64,000 bases of DNA from Planctomycetota bacterium (GTDB lineage: Bacteria > Planctomycetota > Phycisphaerae > Phycisphaerales > UBA1924), in the NCBI GenBank assembly GCA_039819165.1, contig JBCBSM010000001.1:62001-126000 (forward strand), given 5' to 3'. Both the position numbers and the translations under genes were made by a program. The notes beneath the pieces are model-generated. The model ran no database searches, was not told the DNA's origin, and was given only the letters and a program-made list of their open reading frames with translations. Within the stretch, counting starts at the first letter, position 1; each line of letters begins with the position of its first letter. Positions 37,136 through 46,513 of this stretch are shown piece after piece.

Positions 37136-39025
37136 ATGCCCGCCCGCGTGATCGCGATCGTCGTGCTGCTGCTCGCCCTGCCCGCGTGGGCCCAGCCCTA
37201 CGGGCCGGACGACCCCAGGTCGGACGTGCGCTCCTGGATCGGCGACGCCCGCACGCGGTACGACGTGGACCTCAGCCGGTCGCGTTCGCAGCTGGTCACC
37301 ATCACCAAGACGATGCGGAACCTGGAGCGGGACGCCGTCGAGGTCCGGCTGCCCACCTGGCGGCCGGGCCGCTATGAGATTCTGGACCCCGCGGGCACGA
37401 TCCGCACGATCGAGGGCGTCGACGGCGGCGGGAACGCCGTGCCGCACGAGCGGGTGGACAAGGCGACCTGGCGCTTCCCAACCCGCGGCGTCGACGAGCT
37501 GCGCATCACCTACACGATCTACGCCAACTCGATCAACAACCGCACGCGGCACGCCGACGCGACGCACGCCTTCCTGAGTCCGTCGTCCTGCTTCCTGTAC
37601 ACCGACGAACGCCGCGGCGAGCCGCTCTTGGTCGGGTTCCGCAAGCCCCGCGGCTGGAGGGTCTCGACGGGGCTGGATCCCCACCCACTCCTCGACGATA
37701 CCTTTGCGGCCGTCGACTATGACACGCTGGTCGATAGCCCGTTCGAGGTCGGCGAGCACGACTACACGGGGTTTGTGGTCCGCGGCGTGCCGCACGAGAT
37801 CGTCATCTGGGGCCGGCACGAGGCCGACCTCGAGGAGCTCGCGGTCGACTTCGCCAAGATCGTCGAGCACCAGGCGGAGATGTACGAGGGCGACGGCCCG
37901 CTGCCCTACGGCCGCTACGTCTTCCAGATCCACGTCGGGCCGACGCTGGGTGGCGGCACCGAGCACCTCAACTCGACCATCATGCAGGCCCGGCCGGCCA
38001 GCTTCACCGACCAGGGGCGCTACGAGGGCTTCCTCGGGCTGGTCAGCCACGAGATGTACCACGCCTGGAACGTCAAGCGGCTGCGGCCGGCGGGCCTGAC
38101 GCCCTACGACTACCAGCGCGAGAACTACACCGATCTGCTCTGGGTTGCCGAGGGCACCACGAGCTACTACGACGACCTCACGCTCGTGCGGACCGGGCTG
38201 ATCGACGTCCGCGAGTACCTCGACCGCATGGAGGGCACCGTGCGATCGACGCGCGCGGCGCCCGGGCTGCTCGTGCAGTCCCTCGCGGGCTCGAGCTTCG
38301 ACGCCTGGATCAAGTTCAACAACCGGTCGGCCGACTGGTCCAACATCGACGTCAACTTCTACGGCCAGGGCGCGCTCGCGAGCCTCGTGCTCGACCTGTG
38401 GATCCGCGAGAACACCGCCAATCGCAGCAGCCTCGACGATGTGATGGCCGAGCTGTACCGCCGGCACCCGCTGGAGTCGGGCGGCTTCACGCTGCTCGAC
38501 ATGGCCGACGCGCTGTCCCGCGTGGGCAACTTCTCGCGGAGCGAGGCGGTGCGGATGCTGGCGGACGTCGCCAACACGCCGGGCGATCTGCCGCTGGAGC
38601 GGAACCTGGCGTTCGTCGGCCTCGAGCTGACGCCCCGCGAGCCCGACGACGGCGCCGATATCGGCGTGCGGTTGCGGGATCGCGACGGCTTCGCCGAGGT
38701 GCGATCGGTTGTCGATGGCCGCCCCGCCTTCGACGCCGGGCTCATCGCGGGCGACCTGATCGTCGCGGTCGGCACGCTGCGGGCGACCCCGGCCGCCATG
38801 GACGACTTGCTCGATCGCACCGAGCCCGGAGACGTCCTGTCGCTGGCCTTCTTCCGCAACGGCGAGCTGCAGACCCTCGACGTCGAGACGGTCGCGAAGC
38901 CGCCGAGCGGCTGGGACCTGGACCACGCCGACGAGCCGACCAGGCAGCAGCGCGACGCCTACGAGGCGTGGCTCGGCCTCGGGTGGCCCGGTGATGAGTC
39001 GTCCGGCACCGAGTCGGACGGCTAG
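37136..39025 (+). CDS. M61-family metallopeptidase (glycyl aminopeptidase-like) with PDZ
   Basis: 629 residues with a signal peptide at 1-19 (ALPAWAQP). An N-terminal beta domain (PTWRPGRYEI) precedes the catalytic domain, which has LVSHEMYHAWNVKRLRP (HExxH near 305) and WVAEGTTSYYDDLTLV (Glu ligand near 337). A C-terminal PDZ domain lies at about 500-585 (GRPAFDAGLIAGDLIVAVG). This is the complete M61 arrangement. It is probably a periplasmic aminopeptidase. GGAGG lies 5 nt before the ATG. The gene is convergent with the phosphohexomutase and the two stop codons share CTAG. Confidence 0.94.
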   Translation: MPARVIAIVVLLLALPAWAQPYGPDDPRSDVRSWIGDARTRYDVDLSRSRSQLVTITKTMRNLERDAVEVRLPTWRPGRYEILDPAGTIRTIEGVDGGGNAVPHERVDKATWRFPTRGVDELRITYTIYANSINNRTRHADATHAFLSPSSCFLYTDERRGEPLLVGFRKPRGWRVSTGLDPHPLLDDTFAAVDYDTLVDSPFEVGEHDYTGFVVRGVPHEIVIWGRHEADLEELAVDFAKIVEHQAEMYEGDGPLPYGRYVFQIHVGPTLGGGTEHLNSTIMQARPASFTDQGRYEGFLGLVSHEMYHAWNVKRLRPAGLTPYDYQRENYTDLLWVAEGTTSYYDDLTLVRTGLIDVREYLDRMEGTVRSTRAAPGLLVQSLAGSSFDAWIKFNNRSADWSNIDVNFYGQGALASLVLDLWIRENTANRSSLDDVMAELYRRHPLESGGFTLLDMADALSRVGNFSRSEAVRMLADVANTPGDLPLERNLAFVGLELTPREPDDGADIGVRLRDRDGFAEVRSVVDGRPAFDAGLIAGDLIVAVGTLRATPAAMDDLLDRTEPGDVLSLAFFRNGELQTLDVETVAKPPSGWDLDHADEPTRQQRDAYEAWLGLGWPGDESSGTESDG

Positions 39026-40491
39026 TTCGGCACGAGGCCGGCCGCCTCGTCGAGTAGCGCCGCGGCGGTCGCCTCGTCGGGGGCCTCGGCGATCAGCCGC
39101 AGGATGGGCTCGGTGTTGCTCGCGCGGACGCTGAACCAGGCCCGCTGCTCCTCTAGGTCGACGCGGACGCCGTCCTGCCGGTCGACGCGGCCCCGCGCCG
39201 CGAAGGCCTCGGCGACCGCCTCGATCGCCGGTTCGGCGTCGGACTTGCGCGCCAGCGGCTGGGTCCGCTTGATGATCGCGTACCGCGGGATCTCGGCAAC
39301 GATCTCGCTCAGCGGCCGCCCACGCTGGCACAGCAGCAGCACGGTGAGCGCCATGGCCGACAGCGAATCCCGCACGAAGCAGACGCTCGGCCAGATGACG
39401 CCGCCGTTGCCCTCTCCGCCCAGGATGACGTTGTCCCCGGCTTGCATGCGCTCGATCATCCGCTGCACCACGTGGGCCTCGCCCACGGGCGTCCGCTCGA
39501 CCCGGGCCCCGAAGCGCGCCGCCACGTCGTCGATCATGCGGCTCGTGGACAGGTTGGCCACCAGCACCGCGTCGTCGGGTCGATCGTGCTCGAGCAGTGC
39601 GAGGGCCGCGAGCACGAAGGTGTACTCCTCGCCGATGTACGCGCCCGTTTCGTCGACGATGGCCAGCCGATCGGCATCAGGATCCTGCGCGAAGCCCGCG
39701 GCCGCCCCGACGCCGGGCACCACCGAGCACAGGCCCCCCGCGCCCGAGAGGTTCTCCCGCGTCGGCTCCGGCGTGTGCGGGAAGACGCCCGAGTTGCCGC
39801 AGTGCAGCGGGACCACCCCGCCCAGGTAGTCCAGGAAGGGCACGGCGATGGTCGAGCCCGAGCTGTTCACCGCGTCGACGACGAAGCGCAGCCCGATCGA
39901 CCCCGTGTCGTTCCAGCGGTCGAGCAAGGCCTCGGGCAGCACGCCGAGCAGGCCCCCGGCTAGGCTCATCCAGTGCTCGTACGCGGCCTCGGCGTGGTCC
40001 TCCAGCGGTCGATCGGCGGCGGCCGTCTCCCAGCGGGGTTCGCCGTGGAAGCGTTCGATGATCTGGGCGGCGATGTCGGCGGGCGGCGCGCACGCAAACT
40101 CGAAGGGCTCCTCGTCGATGTCCACGCTGCCGGCGAGCAGCAGCTTCAGCCCGTTCCACGCCTGCGGGTTGTGGCTGGCGGTGACGATGATGGCGCCGTC
40201 CAGGTCGGCAGCGACGCGGCCGACCGTGGGCGTGGCCGCCACGCCGAGCCGCGTCACGGCGCAGCCCGCACCTAGCAGACCGGCGATGGCGGCCTCGTAG
40301 ATCGCTTCCCCACCCCGCCGGCCGTCGCGGGCGACCGCAACCATGCCGATGCGGTCTCGCTCGCGGAGCCACCCGCCGAAGGCCGCGGCGTACCGCAGCG
40401 CGACCTCGGGCGTCAGGCTCTTCCCGACGATGCCCCGCATGCCGCTGACGCCCAGCATGAGTGGCGCTCCGGTGTCCGTGTGCGGTGCCAT
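39022..40491 (-). CDS. Phosphoglucomutase/phosphomannomutase-family enzyme
   Basis: 489 residues of the alpha-D-phosphohexomutase superfamily. It has SGMRGIVGKSLTPEVA at the N-terminus and the phosphoserine loop VTASHNPQAWNGLK (Ser106). The metal loop DPDADRLAI, the sugar-specificity loop ILGGEGNGGVI and the phosphate-binding motif VRASNTEPILRLIAE complete the active site. GEGNGG and the overall length fit the archaeal/bacterial PMM/PGM or GlmM-like groups; the exact sugar cannot be fixed by eye. A TAGCCT box lies 8 nt before the ATG. It overlaps the M61 gene tail to tail by 4 nt. Confidence 0.92.
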   Translation of the reverse strand: MAPHTDTGAPLMLGVSGMRGIVGKSLTPEVALRYAAAFGGWLRERDRIGMVAVARDGRRGGEAIYEAAIAGLLGAGCAVTRLGVAATPTVGRVAADLDGAIIVTASHNPQAWNGLKLLLAGSVDIDEEPFEFACAPPADIAAQIIERFHGEPRWETAAADRPLEDHAEAAYEHWMSLAGGLLGVLPEALLDRWNDTGSIGLRFVVDAVNSSGSTIAVPFLDYLGGVVPLHCGNSGVFPHTPEPTRENLSGAGGLCSVVPGVGAAAGFAQDPDADRLAIVDETGAYIGEEYTFVLAALALLEHDRPDDAVLVANLSTSRMIDDVAARFGARVERTPVGEAHVVQRMIERMQAGDNVILGGEGNGGVIWPSVCFVRDSLSAMALTVLLLCQRGRPLSEIVAEIPRYAIIKRTQPLARKSDAEPAIEAVAEAFAARGRVDRQDGVRVDLEEQRAWFSVRASNTEPILRLIAEAPDEATAAALLDEAAGLVPN

Positions 40492-40620
40492 AGACGCCGA
40501 GGCTAGACGCCGCGAGCCGAGATTTTCCGCGCACGGCCGGACGACCGGCCCGCGGGCGGTGTCGAATGGGTAGCGGCGGAGACGCCGATTCGAATGCTCC
40601 AGTCAATCCGGAGGACGAGG

Positions 40621-41706
40621 ATGCCCAAGCGAATTCCGAACACGATGGTCCCTCTGCTCGCGGTGCTGGCCGCGGCCTGCGGCACCGCCCTGCCGGCGGC
40701 TCACGCTCTGGCCCAGGCAGGGCCCCGCGTCGGCCAGCGGGCCGAGCTCAACGCCGCCCTGGACTACTGGCGGATCATGGAGATCCTCGGCAACGACGCC
40801 GAACTGGCCGACGCGGTCCGCGAGGCCGCCGACCGCCTCTCGCGGCAGGATGAGGACGGGGTGTCCGTCGCCGTCGACATCCCGGGCGAACTGCGGCCCG
40901 GCGGCGCCACCGCTCGGCTGCTCGTAGAGCGATCCAGCTCGGTCGCCGGGCTCATCCGCGCATCGAGCGTCCCGTCGTGCGACTTCCAGATCCGATACGA
41001 GGACGGCTTCGACGCGCTGCTGCCGCACCTGCGCTCGATGCGGCAGTCGGCGTGGTTGCTCATCGTGGATGCCCGCCGGGTGGCGGCCGCGGGCGATCTG
41101 TCCGGCGCCGCCGAGCGGCTCGCCGCGACGCTGCGCATGGCGCGGCACGTCGCGTCGGACTTCACGATGATCAGCTCGCTCGTGGCGGTCTCGATGGCGC
41201 ACTCGGCGTGCGTGCAGGCCGCCTGGCTGCTCGAGCAGCCGGGCCTCGCCGATGCGCAGCGCGAGGCGCTGCACGCCGCCGCGCTCGGCTTCGATCCGGA
41301 GGACCCCTTCAACCTCGTGGGAGCGCTCACCATCGAGCAGGACATGGTCGGCCTGCTGGCGACCAAGTACCGCGGGCCCGACGCGGGTCGGCGATTCGCC
41401 GAGGGGTTCATCGGCGACAACTGGGAGGGCCTCGAGGCCGAGGAGCGAGCCGTTGCCGCCATGGATGGGCCGCGGTTCCGCGAGGCGATCGACCGCACCG
41501 TGGATGCCTACGACCTGCTGATCGATGCGTGGCTGGCCGAGGACGCGGAGGAGCGGCTTGCGGCCTGGGGTGCTCGATTGGAAGCCGGCGACTTCGGCCC
41601 CATCGCCATCCTGACCGTGCCGTCCTACGGCCAGGTGCGCACGCAGGCGGCCAAGGGGCATGCGTCGCTCCTGCGCATCCGCGACACCACCGCGCCGGAC
41701 CGCTAG
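40621..41706 (+). CDS. Hypothetical secreted helical protein
   Basis: 361 residues with a signal peptide (about 1-32, AHALAQAG). The mature part is helical, Ala-rich and charged, with TPR-like helical pairs (SMRQSAWLLIVDARRVAAAG, AERLAATLRMARHVASDF). The pattern resembles secreted planctomycete proteins of unknown function that track per-item processing, but no domain is recognised. GGAGG lies 6 nt before the ATG. It ends 4 nt before the ECF sigma gene, so it leads a four-gene unit. Confidence 0.75.
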   Translation: MPKRIPNTMVPLLAVLAAACGTALPAAHALAQAGPRVGQRAELNAALDYWRIMEILGNDAELADAVREAADRLSRQDEDGVSVAVDIPGELRPGGATARLLVERSSSVAGLIRASSVPSCDFQIRYEDGFDALLPHLRSMRQSAWLLIVDARRVAAAGDLSGAAERLAATLRMARHVASDFTMISSLVAVSMAHSACVQAAWLLEQPGLADAQREALHAAALGFDPEDPFNLVGALTIEQDMVGLLATKYRGPDAGRRFAEGFIGDNWEGLEAEERAVAAMDGPRFREAIDRTVDAYDLLIDAWLAEDAEERLAAWGARLEAGDFGPIAILTVPSYGQVRTQAAKGHASLLRIRDTTAPDR

Positions 41707-41710
41707 CCGC

Positions 41711-42301
41711 GTGGCCGACGTTCCGCCAGTCGGCGATTCGCGCACCGATCGCGACCTGCTGCGCGCCATGCGCCGGGGCGAGGACGCCGCGGCCCGCGCG
41801 CTCTGGGGCCGCCACGCCGGCCCGCTCGTGCGATACGCCGAGAGCATGGTGGGGGCGGCCGAGGCCGAGGACGTGGTGCAGTCGGCCTTCGTCGCCGCGC
41901 TGCAGCGGCCGCCGCGCGAGATCCGCCGCGTCCGCGACCCCGCGGCCTGGCTGTGCCGGCTGACCCGCAACGCCGCCCTGAACGCGCGGCGCGCCGCCGA
42001 GCGACGATCCCGATGGCACGATCGCGGCGGCCGTCCCGTCGGCGAGACGCCACCTACTAGGGGCGATCTGCCCGAGGCGCTCGCGCAGCTCGATCCGGAG
42101 CTACGCGACGCCGTGGTGCTCCGCCACGCGTACGGATTCACCGTCGAGCGGTTGGCCGATGCGCTGGGCGTCTCGCGGAGCACCGCGGCCGATCGCTACG
42201 CCCGGGGCCTGCGAGAAGCCCGCAACGCCCTAGACGATCGATCGAAGCCGGACGCGGCTGCGCCAATCGTCGTCCATCCGGAGGGAGTGCACCATGGCTG
42301 A
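41711..42301 (+). CDS. ECF-family RNA polymerase sigma factor
   Basis: 196 residues from the GTG at 41711, 4 nt after the previous stop. Region 2 covers about 10-85 (AARALWGRHAGPLVRYAESM, AEDVVQSAFVAALQ, AAWLCRLTRNAALNARR). Region 4 covers about 115-170 (LDPELRDAVVLRHAYGFTVE, LADALGVSRSTAADRYARGL). It overlaps the next gene by 8 nt, the usual arrangement for a sigma factor and its membrane regulator. Confidence 0.92.
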   Translation: MADVPPVGDSRTDRDLLRAMRRGEDAAARALWGRHAGPLVRYAESMVGAAEAEDVVQSAFVAALQRPPREIRRVRDPAAWLCRLTRNAALNARRAAERRSRWHDRGGRPVGETPPTRGDLPEALAQLDPELRDAVVLRHAYGFTVERLADALGVSRSTAADRYARGLREARNALDDRSKPDAAAPIVVHPEGVHHG

Positions 42302-42671
42302 GCGAGACTTCGACGCCTTCGTGCCGCCTGCGCCGCGGCCCGCGTACCCGCCTCGGGTGGCCTCGGCGGTGGCGAGGGTCCGCCGCCGGCGGTTGGTGCG
42401 GCGGACGAGCCTCGCGGCGCTGGGTACGGTGGCGCTGCTCGCCCTTGCCGCATGGCCGCTGCTGCGGCAGCCGCCGGCGGCGCACGACCATGGGCCTGGC
42501 GTCGCAGCCGCGGCCCCGCCGAGCGAGAGCCTGCTCGGCCTCCGCCGGCAGTGGCAGCGGGGGGGGGAGCTGCCAGCGCCCGCGGCCCGGCCTCCCCGCG
42601 GGAGCGATGGAGATCCCGCGCCCATCCGCGCCGGCGAGCGCGCCCGCCTGCTGGATCTCCGCGCCGGCTGA
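42294..42671 (+). CDS. Putative anti-sigma-like single-pass membrane protein
   Basis: 125 residues. A short N-terminal cytoplasmic part precedes an Arg-rich stretch (VARVRRRRLVRRTS), one helix (about 38-57, LAALGTVALLALAAWPLL) and a Pro-rich extracytoplasmic tail. There is no HxxxCxxC zinc motif. The call rests on its 8-nt overlap with the ECF sigma gene and on its topology; sequence alone does not prove sigma binding. Confidence 0.6.
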   Translation: MAERDFDAFVPPAPRPAYPPRVASAVARVRRRRLVRRTSLAALGTVALLALAAWPLLRQPPAAHDHGPGVAAAAPPSESLLGLRRQWQRGGELPAPAARPPRGSDGDPAPIRAGERARLLDLRAG

Positions 42672-42728
42672 TCCCGCGCCGGCTGATCCCGCGTGGAGCC
42701 CGACCGTCGCCGCCGCCGATACGGGGGC

Positions 42729-45707
42729 ATGACGCCCGCGATCCGGCGATGGCTCCGGCTCGGTGTGCTTGCGGCCTCCATGCTGGGGGTCGCGGCCCAC
42801 GCCCAGATTCCCGAGGATCTCGACGACGAGCCCGCCGACGTGCAGCGGCCCGCGGCAATCAGCCGCATCGTCCGCCACTTCGACTTCGAGGAGCAGGCGA
42901 TCAACCCGATCGATGTGCCGCTCTACTGGGTCCGTGCGCAGCACGATCCCGAGGTCCGCGATCGGCCGCGCTACCCCCTCGCCAACCTCGCCGCATTGGA
43001 TTACGCGGCGGCCGCCGCCAGCGGCTTCGGCTCGGCGCGTTTGCGGACCGCCGGCGGAAGCACCAGCCTCCGGCTGCAGCCCGGCGTCATCCCGGTGTTC
43101 CCCTCGGTCCGCTATGCCATCGGCGCCATGGTCCGCACCGAGGGCCTCACGCATGCGCGGCCCCGGCTCATCGGCCGGCTGCTCGATGCCGACGGCACGC
43201 CCATCCCCGGCGCGGAGGCCTCCTACACCGCACCGCTGAGCGAGAACGGCTTCACGCCGCTGCTCCTGCAGATGCCTCCGGCCCCCGAGGACGCCGTCTC
43301 GCTGCAGATCGACCTGGAGCTGGCACAGCCCCGCGAACTCGGCGGTACCCAGGCCAACGACTACACGATCTGGAACGAGGACTTCGAGGGGGCGGCCTGG
43401 TTCGATGACGTCGTCGTGGTGCAACTGCCCACCGCTTCACTCGAGCCGGCCGAGCCCACGGGGCTGTTCGTCGGCGAGGAGCGCCCGTCGGTGCGGGTCC
43501 GCGTCCGCGACCTGTCGGGCGACCCCATCACCGTCACGCTGCGCGCCGTGGACGACACCGGCCGGATCGTGGACGAGAGGATCGAGCAGATCGGAGCGGG
43601 CGTCTGGACGCTCGACTGGCGGCCGACTCTGCCGGCCCTGGGCTGGTACCACGCCGAGATGACGATCGGTGCCGGGGGCGTTCCCATGGTGCGCTCGGGC
43701 GTGTCCTTCGCCTGGATGCCCGAACTGTCGCCGCTCGCGACGCTCGGTTCGGCCGCGGCCGTGGCCGTGGACGATCCGCGCGCGACGCGGCCGGTCGTGC
43801 GGGCGGAGTTGTACGACCGCAAGCGGCTCGGCCTTGTCGCGCCCGCCACGCCCGCCGCCGCCCTCGCGGTGCTGCCCGAGTTCGTGCGGAAGTCCGGCGC
43901 CCGTGCGATCGCGCTGCGGACGCCGCTGGATGGCGAGGCAACCAGCGAAGGGTCCGGCGACGGCGACGCACCGCTGGCCTGGGCGGAGGAGGCCCAGTGG
44001 TCGCTGCAGCTGCTGCGCCGCCTCGGCGTGCAGCCGACGGCGATCCTGATGCCCAGGCCCGCCATCACCGAGGGCGAGCTGGCCAGCGACGGCGACCTGG
44101 CGCTGCGGGCCCTCGAGGATCCCACGCTGTGGACCGAACGCATCGTGCCCCTGACCGACCTCATCGGCGACGCCGTGCGGCGGTGGCACATCGGGCCGCT
44201 GGGCAGCGAGGCCCACGCCGCCGGCGACCAGAACACCGCCCGGCTCGCCGCCGCCGGCGCGCGATTGCAACGGCTCCGGCCCGGCGTGATCGTCGGCGTC
44301 CCGTGGAGCGGCGAGTTCGTGCTCGACGGCGTGCCGCTGGCCGCCACTGGCGGCGACGCCATGCTCACCGTCAGCGTGCCGGGCCACGCCAGCCCGGAGA
44401 CCATCGCCGAACTCGGCGGGCGCCTGGCCGACATGGGGCCGGCCTCCGACGAGCCCACCGAGGGGCGAGCCATCCCCGCTCCCGTGCCGGCCCGTGTCGA
44501 GACCACGATGGTGCTCCAACCCATGGACGAGGAGTCGTTCGGCCGCCGGGCGGCGGTGCGGCACCTCGTCGGCCAGATGCTCGAGTTCTGGCGTGGCCTG
44601 CCCGAGACGCCGACCGATCGGCTTGAGGCCGACGGTCCCGTGCACCGCCTGGCGCTGGCGGACGGCTGGGCGTGGCGCACCGAGGGCGTGCTCCGCGCCG
44701 AGCCCACGGCCCGCCTCGCCGCCTGGCGGGCCGTGGGGGATCGCCTCGCGGGCACGCGGTTCGTCCGTGCCTTCACCACCGCGGACGGCATCGAGTGCAT
44801 GGTCTTCCGCCGGCTCACCACCGGGCTGCGCGACGAGGGCGGGCTTGTCGTGCTGCGGCGCCACTCCGCGCCCCGTGGCGGCGATCCCGCGCCCTTCGAG
44901 CTCTACCTCGGAGAGGACCCTGTGACGGTGTACGACGCGTATGGCAACCACTGGGAGGTCCCCGAGATCGCCGTCCACGAGCCCTTCGCCGAGACGCCCC
45001 GGCAGGTGCACCGCATCGCCGTGGACGAGGATCCGGTGTTCGTCGAGGGCGTCGACATCGAGCTGCTGCTGTTCCTCGCCTCGCTTCGGCTAGAGCCCGA
45101 CCTGCTGCCGGCCATCGACATCGAGCACGAGGTGGCGCTGGTCGTGCAGAACCAGTGGCCCACGACCACCTCGATCCGCAGCCGGATCGTCTCGCCGGGG
45201 GGCTTCGCCGGCCGATCGGTGGCCCAGCGGGACTGGGAGATCTCGCCCCGGCTCAGCGACCTGGTGCTGTCGGGAGCCGAGGAGCGCCGCGTGCCCATCA
45301 CCGTGCGATTCCGGCGGTCCGAGCAAGCCGGCCGCAAGATGCTGGGGCTCGAGCTGGACGTCCGCGGCGAGCGATCGGCCGAGCGGCTGCGGGTGGACGT
45401 GCCCTTCCGCATCGGGCTGCCCTACCTGGAGGTGGACGCCACGGGGCGGCGCTCCCCTGGCGGCGGCGTCGTGGTCACCGCCGTCATCCGCAACATCGGG
45501 CAGCGCCCGCTCACGCTCGACCTCACCGCTCTTGCGCCCGGGGTTGCCCGAGCCCGCATGACCATCGCCGAGCTGCCGCCCGGGGGCACCGCCCGCCGCG
45601 AGCTCGTGCTCCGCGAGGTGCGGGGCGCGCAGGCCGGCGCGGTGACGCTCTCGGTCGAGGACGTCGCCATCGGCGCGCGATTGAACTACGACGTCGACCT
45701 GCCCTAG
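42729..45707 (+). CDS. Very large secreted protein of unknown function
   Basis: 992 residues from the ATG at 42729, with a signal peptide at about 1-26 (GVAAHAQ); a GTG at 42693 would add 12 residues. Visible parts are an N-terminal carbohydrate-binding-like beta-sandwich (about 30-230, with FDDVVVVQLP) and immunoglobulin-like beta segments (about 240-340). A middle alpha/beta region (about 360-700, SLQLLRRLGVQPTAILMPRP and ADGWAWRTEGVLRAEPTARL) has the feel of a degenerate glycoside-hydrolase barrel. C-terminal beta domains follow (PGGGVVVTAVIRNIGQRPL). No catalytic signature can be named. Downstream of the sigma/anti-sigma-like pair and probably in their operon. Confidence 0.8.
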   Translation: MTPAIRRWLRLGVLAASMLGVAAHAQIPEDLDDEPADVQRPAAISRIVRHFDFEEQAINPIDVPLYWVRAQHDPEVRDRPRYPLANLAALDYAAAAASGFGSARLRTAGGSTSLRLQPGVIPVFPSVRYAIGAMVRTEGLTHARPRLIGRLLDADGTPIPGAEASYTAPLSENGFTPLLLQMPPAPEDAVSLQIDLELAQPRELGGTQANDYTIWNEDFEGAAWFDDVVVVQLPTASLEPAEPTGLFVGEERPSVRVRVRDLSGDPITVTLRAVDDTGRIVDERIEQIGAGVWTLDWRPTLPALGWYHAEMTIGAGGVPMVRSGVSFAWMPELSPLATLGSAAAVAVDDPRATRPVVRAELYDRKRLGLVAPATPAAALAVLPEFVRKSGARAIALRTPLDGEATSEGSGDGDAPLAWAEEAQWSLQLLRRLGVQPTAILMPRPAITEGELASDGDLALRALEDPTLWTERIVPLTDLIGDAVRRWHIGPLGSEAHAAGDQNTARLAAAGARLQRLRPGVIVGVPWSGEFVLDGVPLAATGGDAMLTVSVPGHASPETIAELGGRLADMGPASDEPTEGRAIPAPVPARVETTMVLQPMDEESFGRRAAVRHLVGQMLEFWRGLPETPTDRLEADGPVHRLALADGWAWRTEGVLRAEPTARLAAWRAVGDRLAGTRFVRAFTTADGIECMVFRRLTTGLRDEGGLVVLRRHSAPRGGDPAPFELYLGEDPVTVYDAYGNHWEVPEIAVHEPFAETPRQVHRIAVDEDPVFVEGVDIELLLFLASLRLEPDLLPAIDIEHEVALVVQNQWPTTTSIRSRIVSPGGFAGRSVAQRDWEISPRLSDLVLSGAEERRVPITVRFRRSEQAGRKMLGLELDVRGERSAERLRVDVPFRIGLPYLEVDATGRRSPGGGVVVTAVIRNIGQRPLTLDLTALAPGVARARMTIAELPPGGTARRELVLREVRGAQAGAVTLSVEDVAIGARLNYDVDLP

Positions 45708-46513
45708 TGCGCCAATCCGCCTCGGCGGAGCAGCCAGAGCGCGTAGCCCGGCTCGGTGGGCTCGATGGGGCGGCCCTGCTCGTCGACGCAGCCGGCGGCC
45801 TCGAACGGCGAGCGATCGACGAGTGTTCGCCACTGGCGGAGGTCGTAGGTCCGCAGGTCGTAGTTCGTCGGCAGCACGAAGTCGCCGGCCGGCCGCTCGA
45901 TGTGCAGCACGCTGGTGACCCGCTCCCGCCGTGGCGACGCGCGCCCGGGTGGCTCGTACTGCACCACCTGCGTCACGCGCAGCGGCCCGCGGGCGCCCCG
46001 CCACACGTCCTCGGAGGGCTGCTCCACGCCGTAGGCCGACAGGCTGATGCCGACGACGTACACGCCGCCGGACCGGAGCGAGGCGTGCACCAGTTCCAGG
46101 TGCCGCAGCACCGCGGCGTCGCTCGAGAGGTGGCGGATCGTGTTGATCGTGTTGAACGCCAGGCCGAAGCGCCACGCCGGCGCGAGCCGCCTCGGGTCGG
46201 CGGATTGCATGTCGCCCAGCGCGAGCCTGCAGCGGCGCGGGTCCCGCACCCGCCGCTGCGCGTAGGCGATCATCTCCGGCGAGCGATCGACGCCGAGCAC
46301 GCGTATGCCCCGTCGCTCGGCGGCCCGCAGGTACCGCCCGCTGCCACAGCCCGGCTCGAACCATGCGAGACGCTCGTCGATGCCCAGCTCGCGCGCGATG
46401 CGCCGCAGACCGTCGATCTCCGCCTGCGTGCCCGCCGCGTGCAGCACGTCGTACAGCACCGGTTCGTCGTAGAATCCGTGCGCAAGCCCGTTGGCCGCAG
46501 GAGATCCGCCCAT
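45704..46513 (-). CDS. SAM-dependent class I methyltransferase
   Basis: 269 residues. Motif I is WFEPGCGSGRYLRAAERRG, followed by VLGVDRSPEMIAYAQRR (acidic motif II) and LALGDMQ. The middle reads GLAFNTINTIRHL and SGGVYVVGISLSAYG. This is the layout of Methyltransf_11/25-type small-molecule methyltransferases. The acceptor is unknown. The ATG at 46513 shares CATG with the divergent gene. It has no Shine-Dalgarno but has TACGCT 5 nt upstream. The 3' end overlaps the large secreted gene by 4 nt (convergent). Confidence 0.9.
   Translation of the reverse strand: MGGSPAANGLAHGFYDEPVLYDVLHAAGTQAEIDGLRRIARELGIDERLAWFEPGCGSGRYLRAAERRGIRVLGVDRSPEMIAYAQRRVRDPRRCRLALGDMQSADPRRLAPAWRFGLAFNTINTIRHLSSDAAVLRHLELVHASLRSGGVYVVGISLSAYGVEQPSEDVWRGARGPLRVTQVVQYEPPGRASPRRERVTSVLHIERPAGDFVLPTNYDLRTYDLRQWRTLVDRSPFEAAGCVDEQGRPIEPTEPGYALWLLRRGGLAH

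Noticed and set aside
35510-39331. A frame of about 1270 codons on the minus strand across the ABC-F and M61 genes
   Set aside because: It spans two well-supported genes in other frames and shows no domain; it is a codon-bias artefact.
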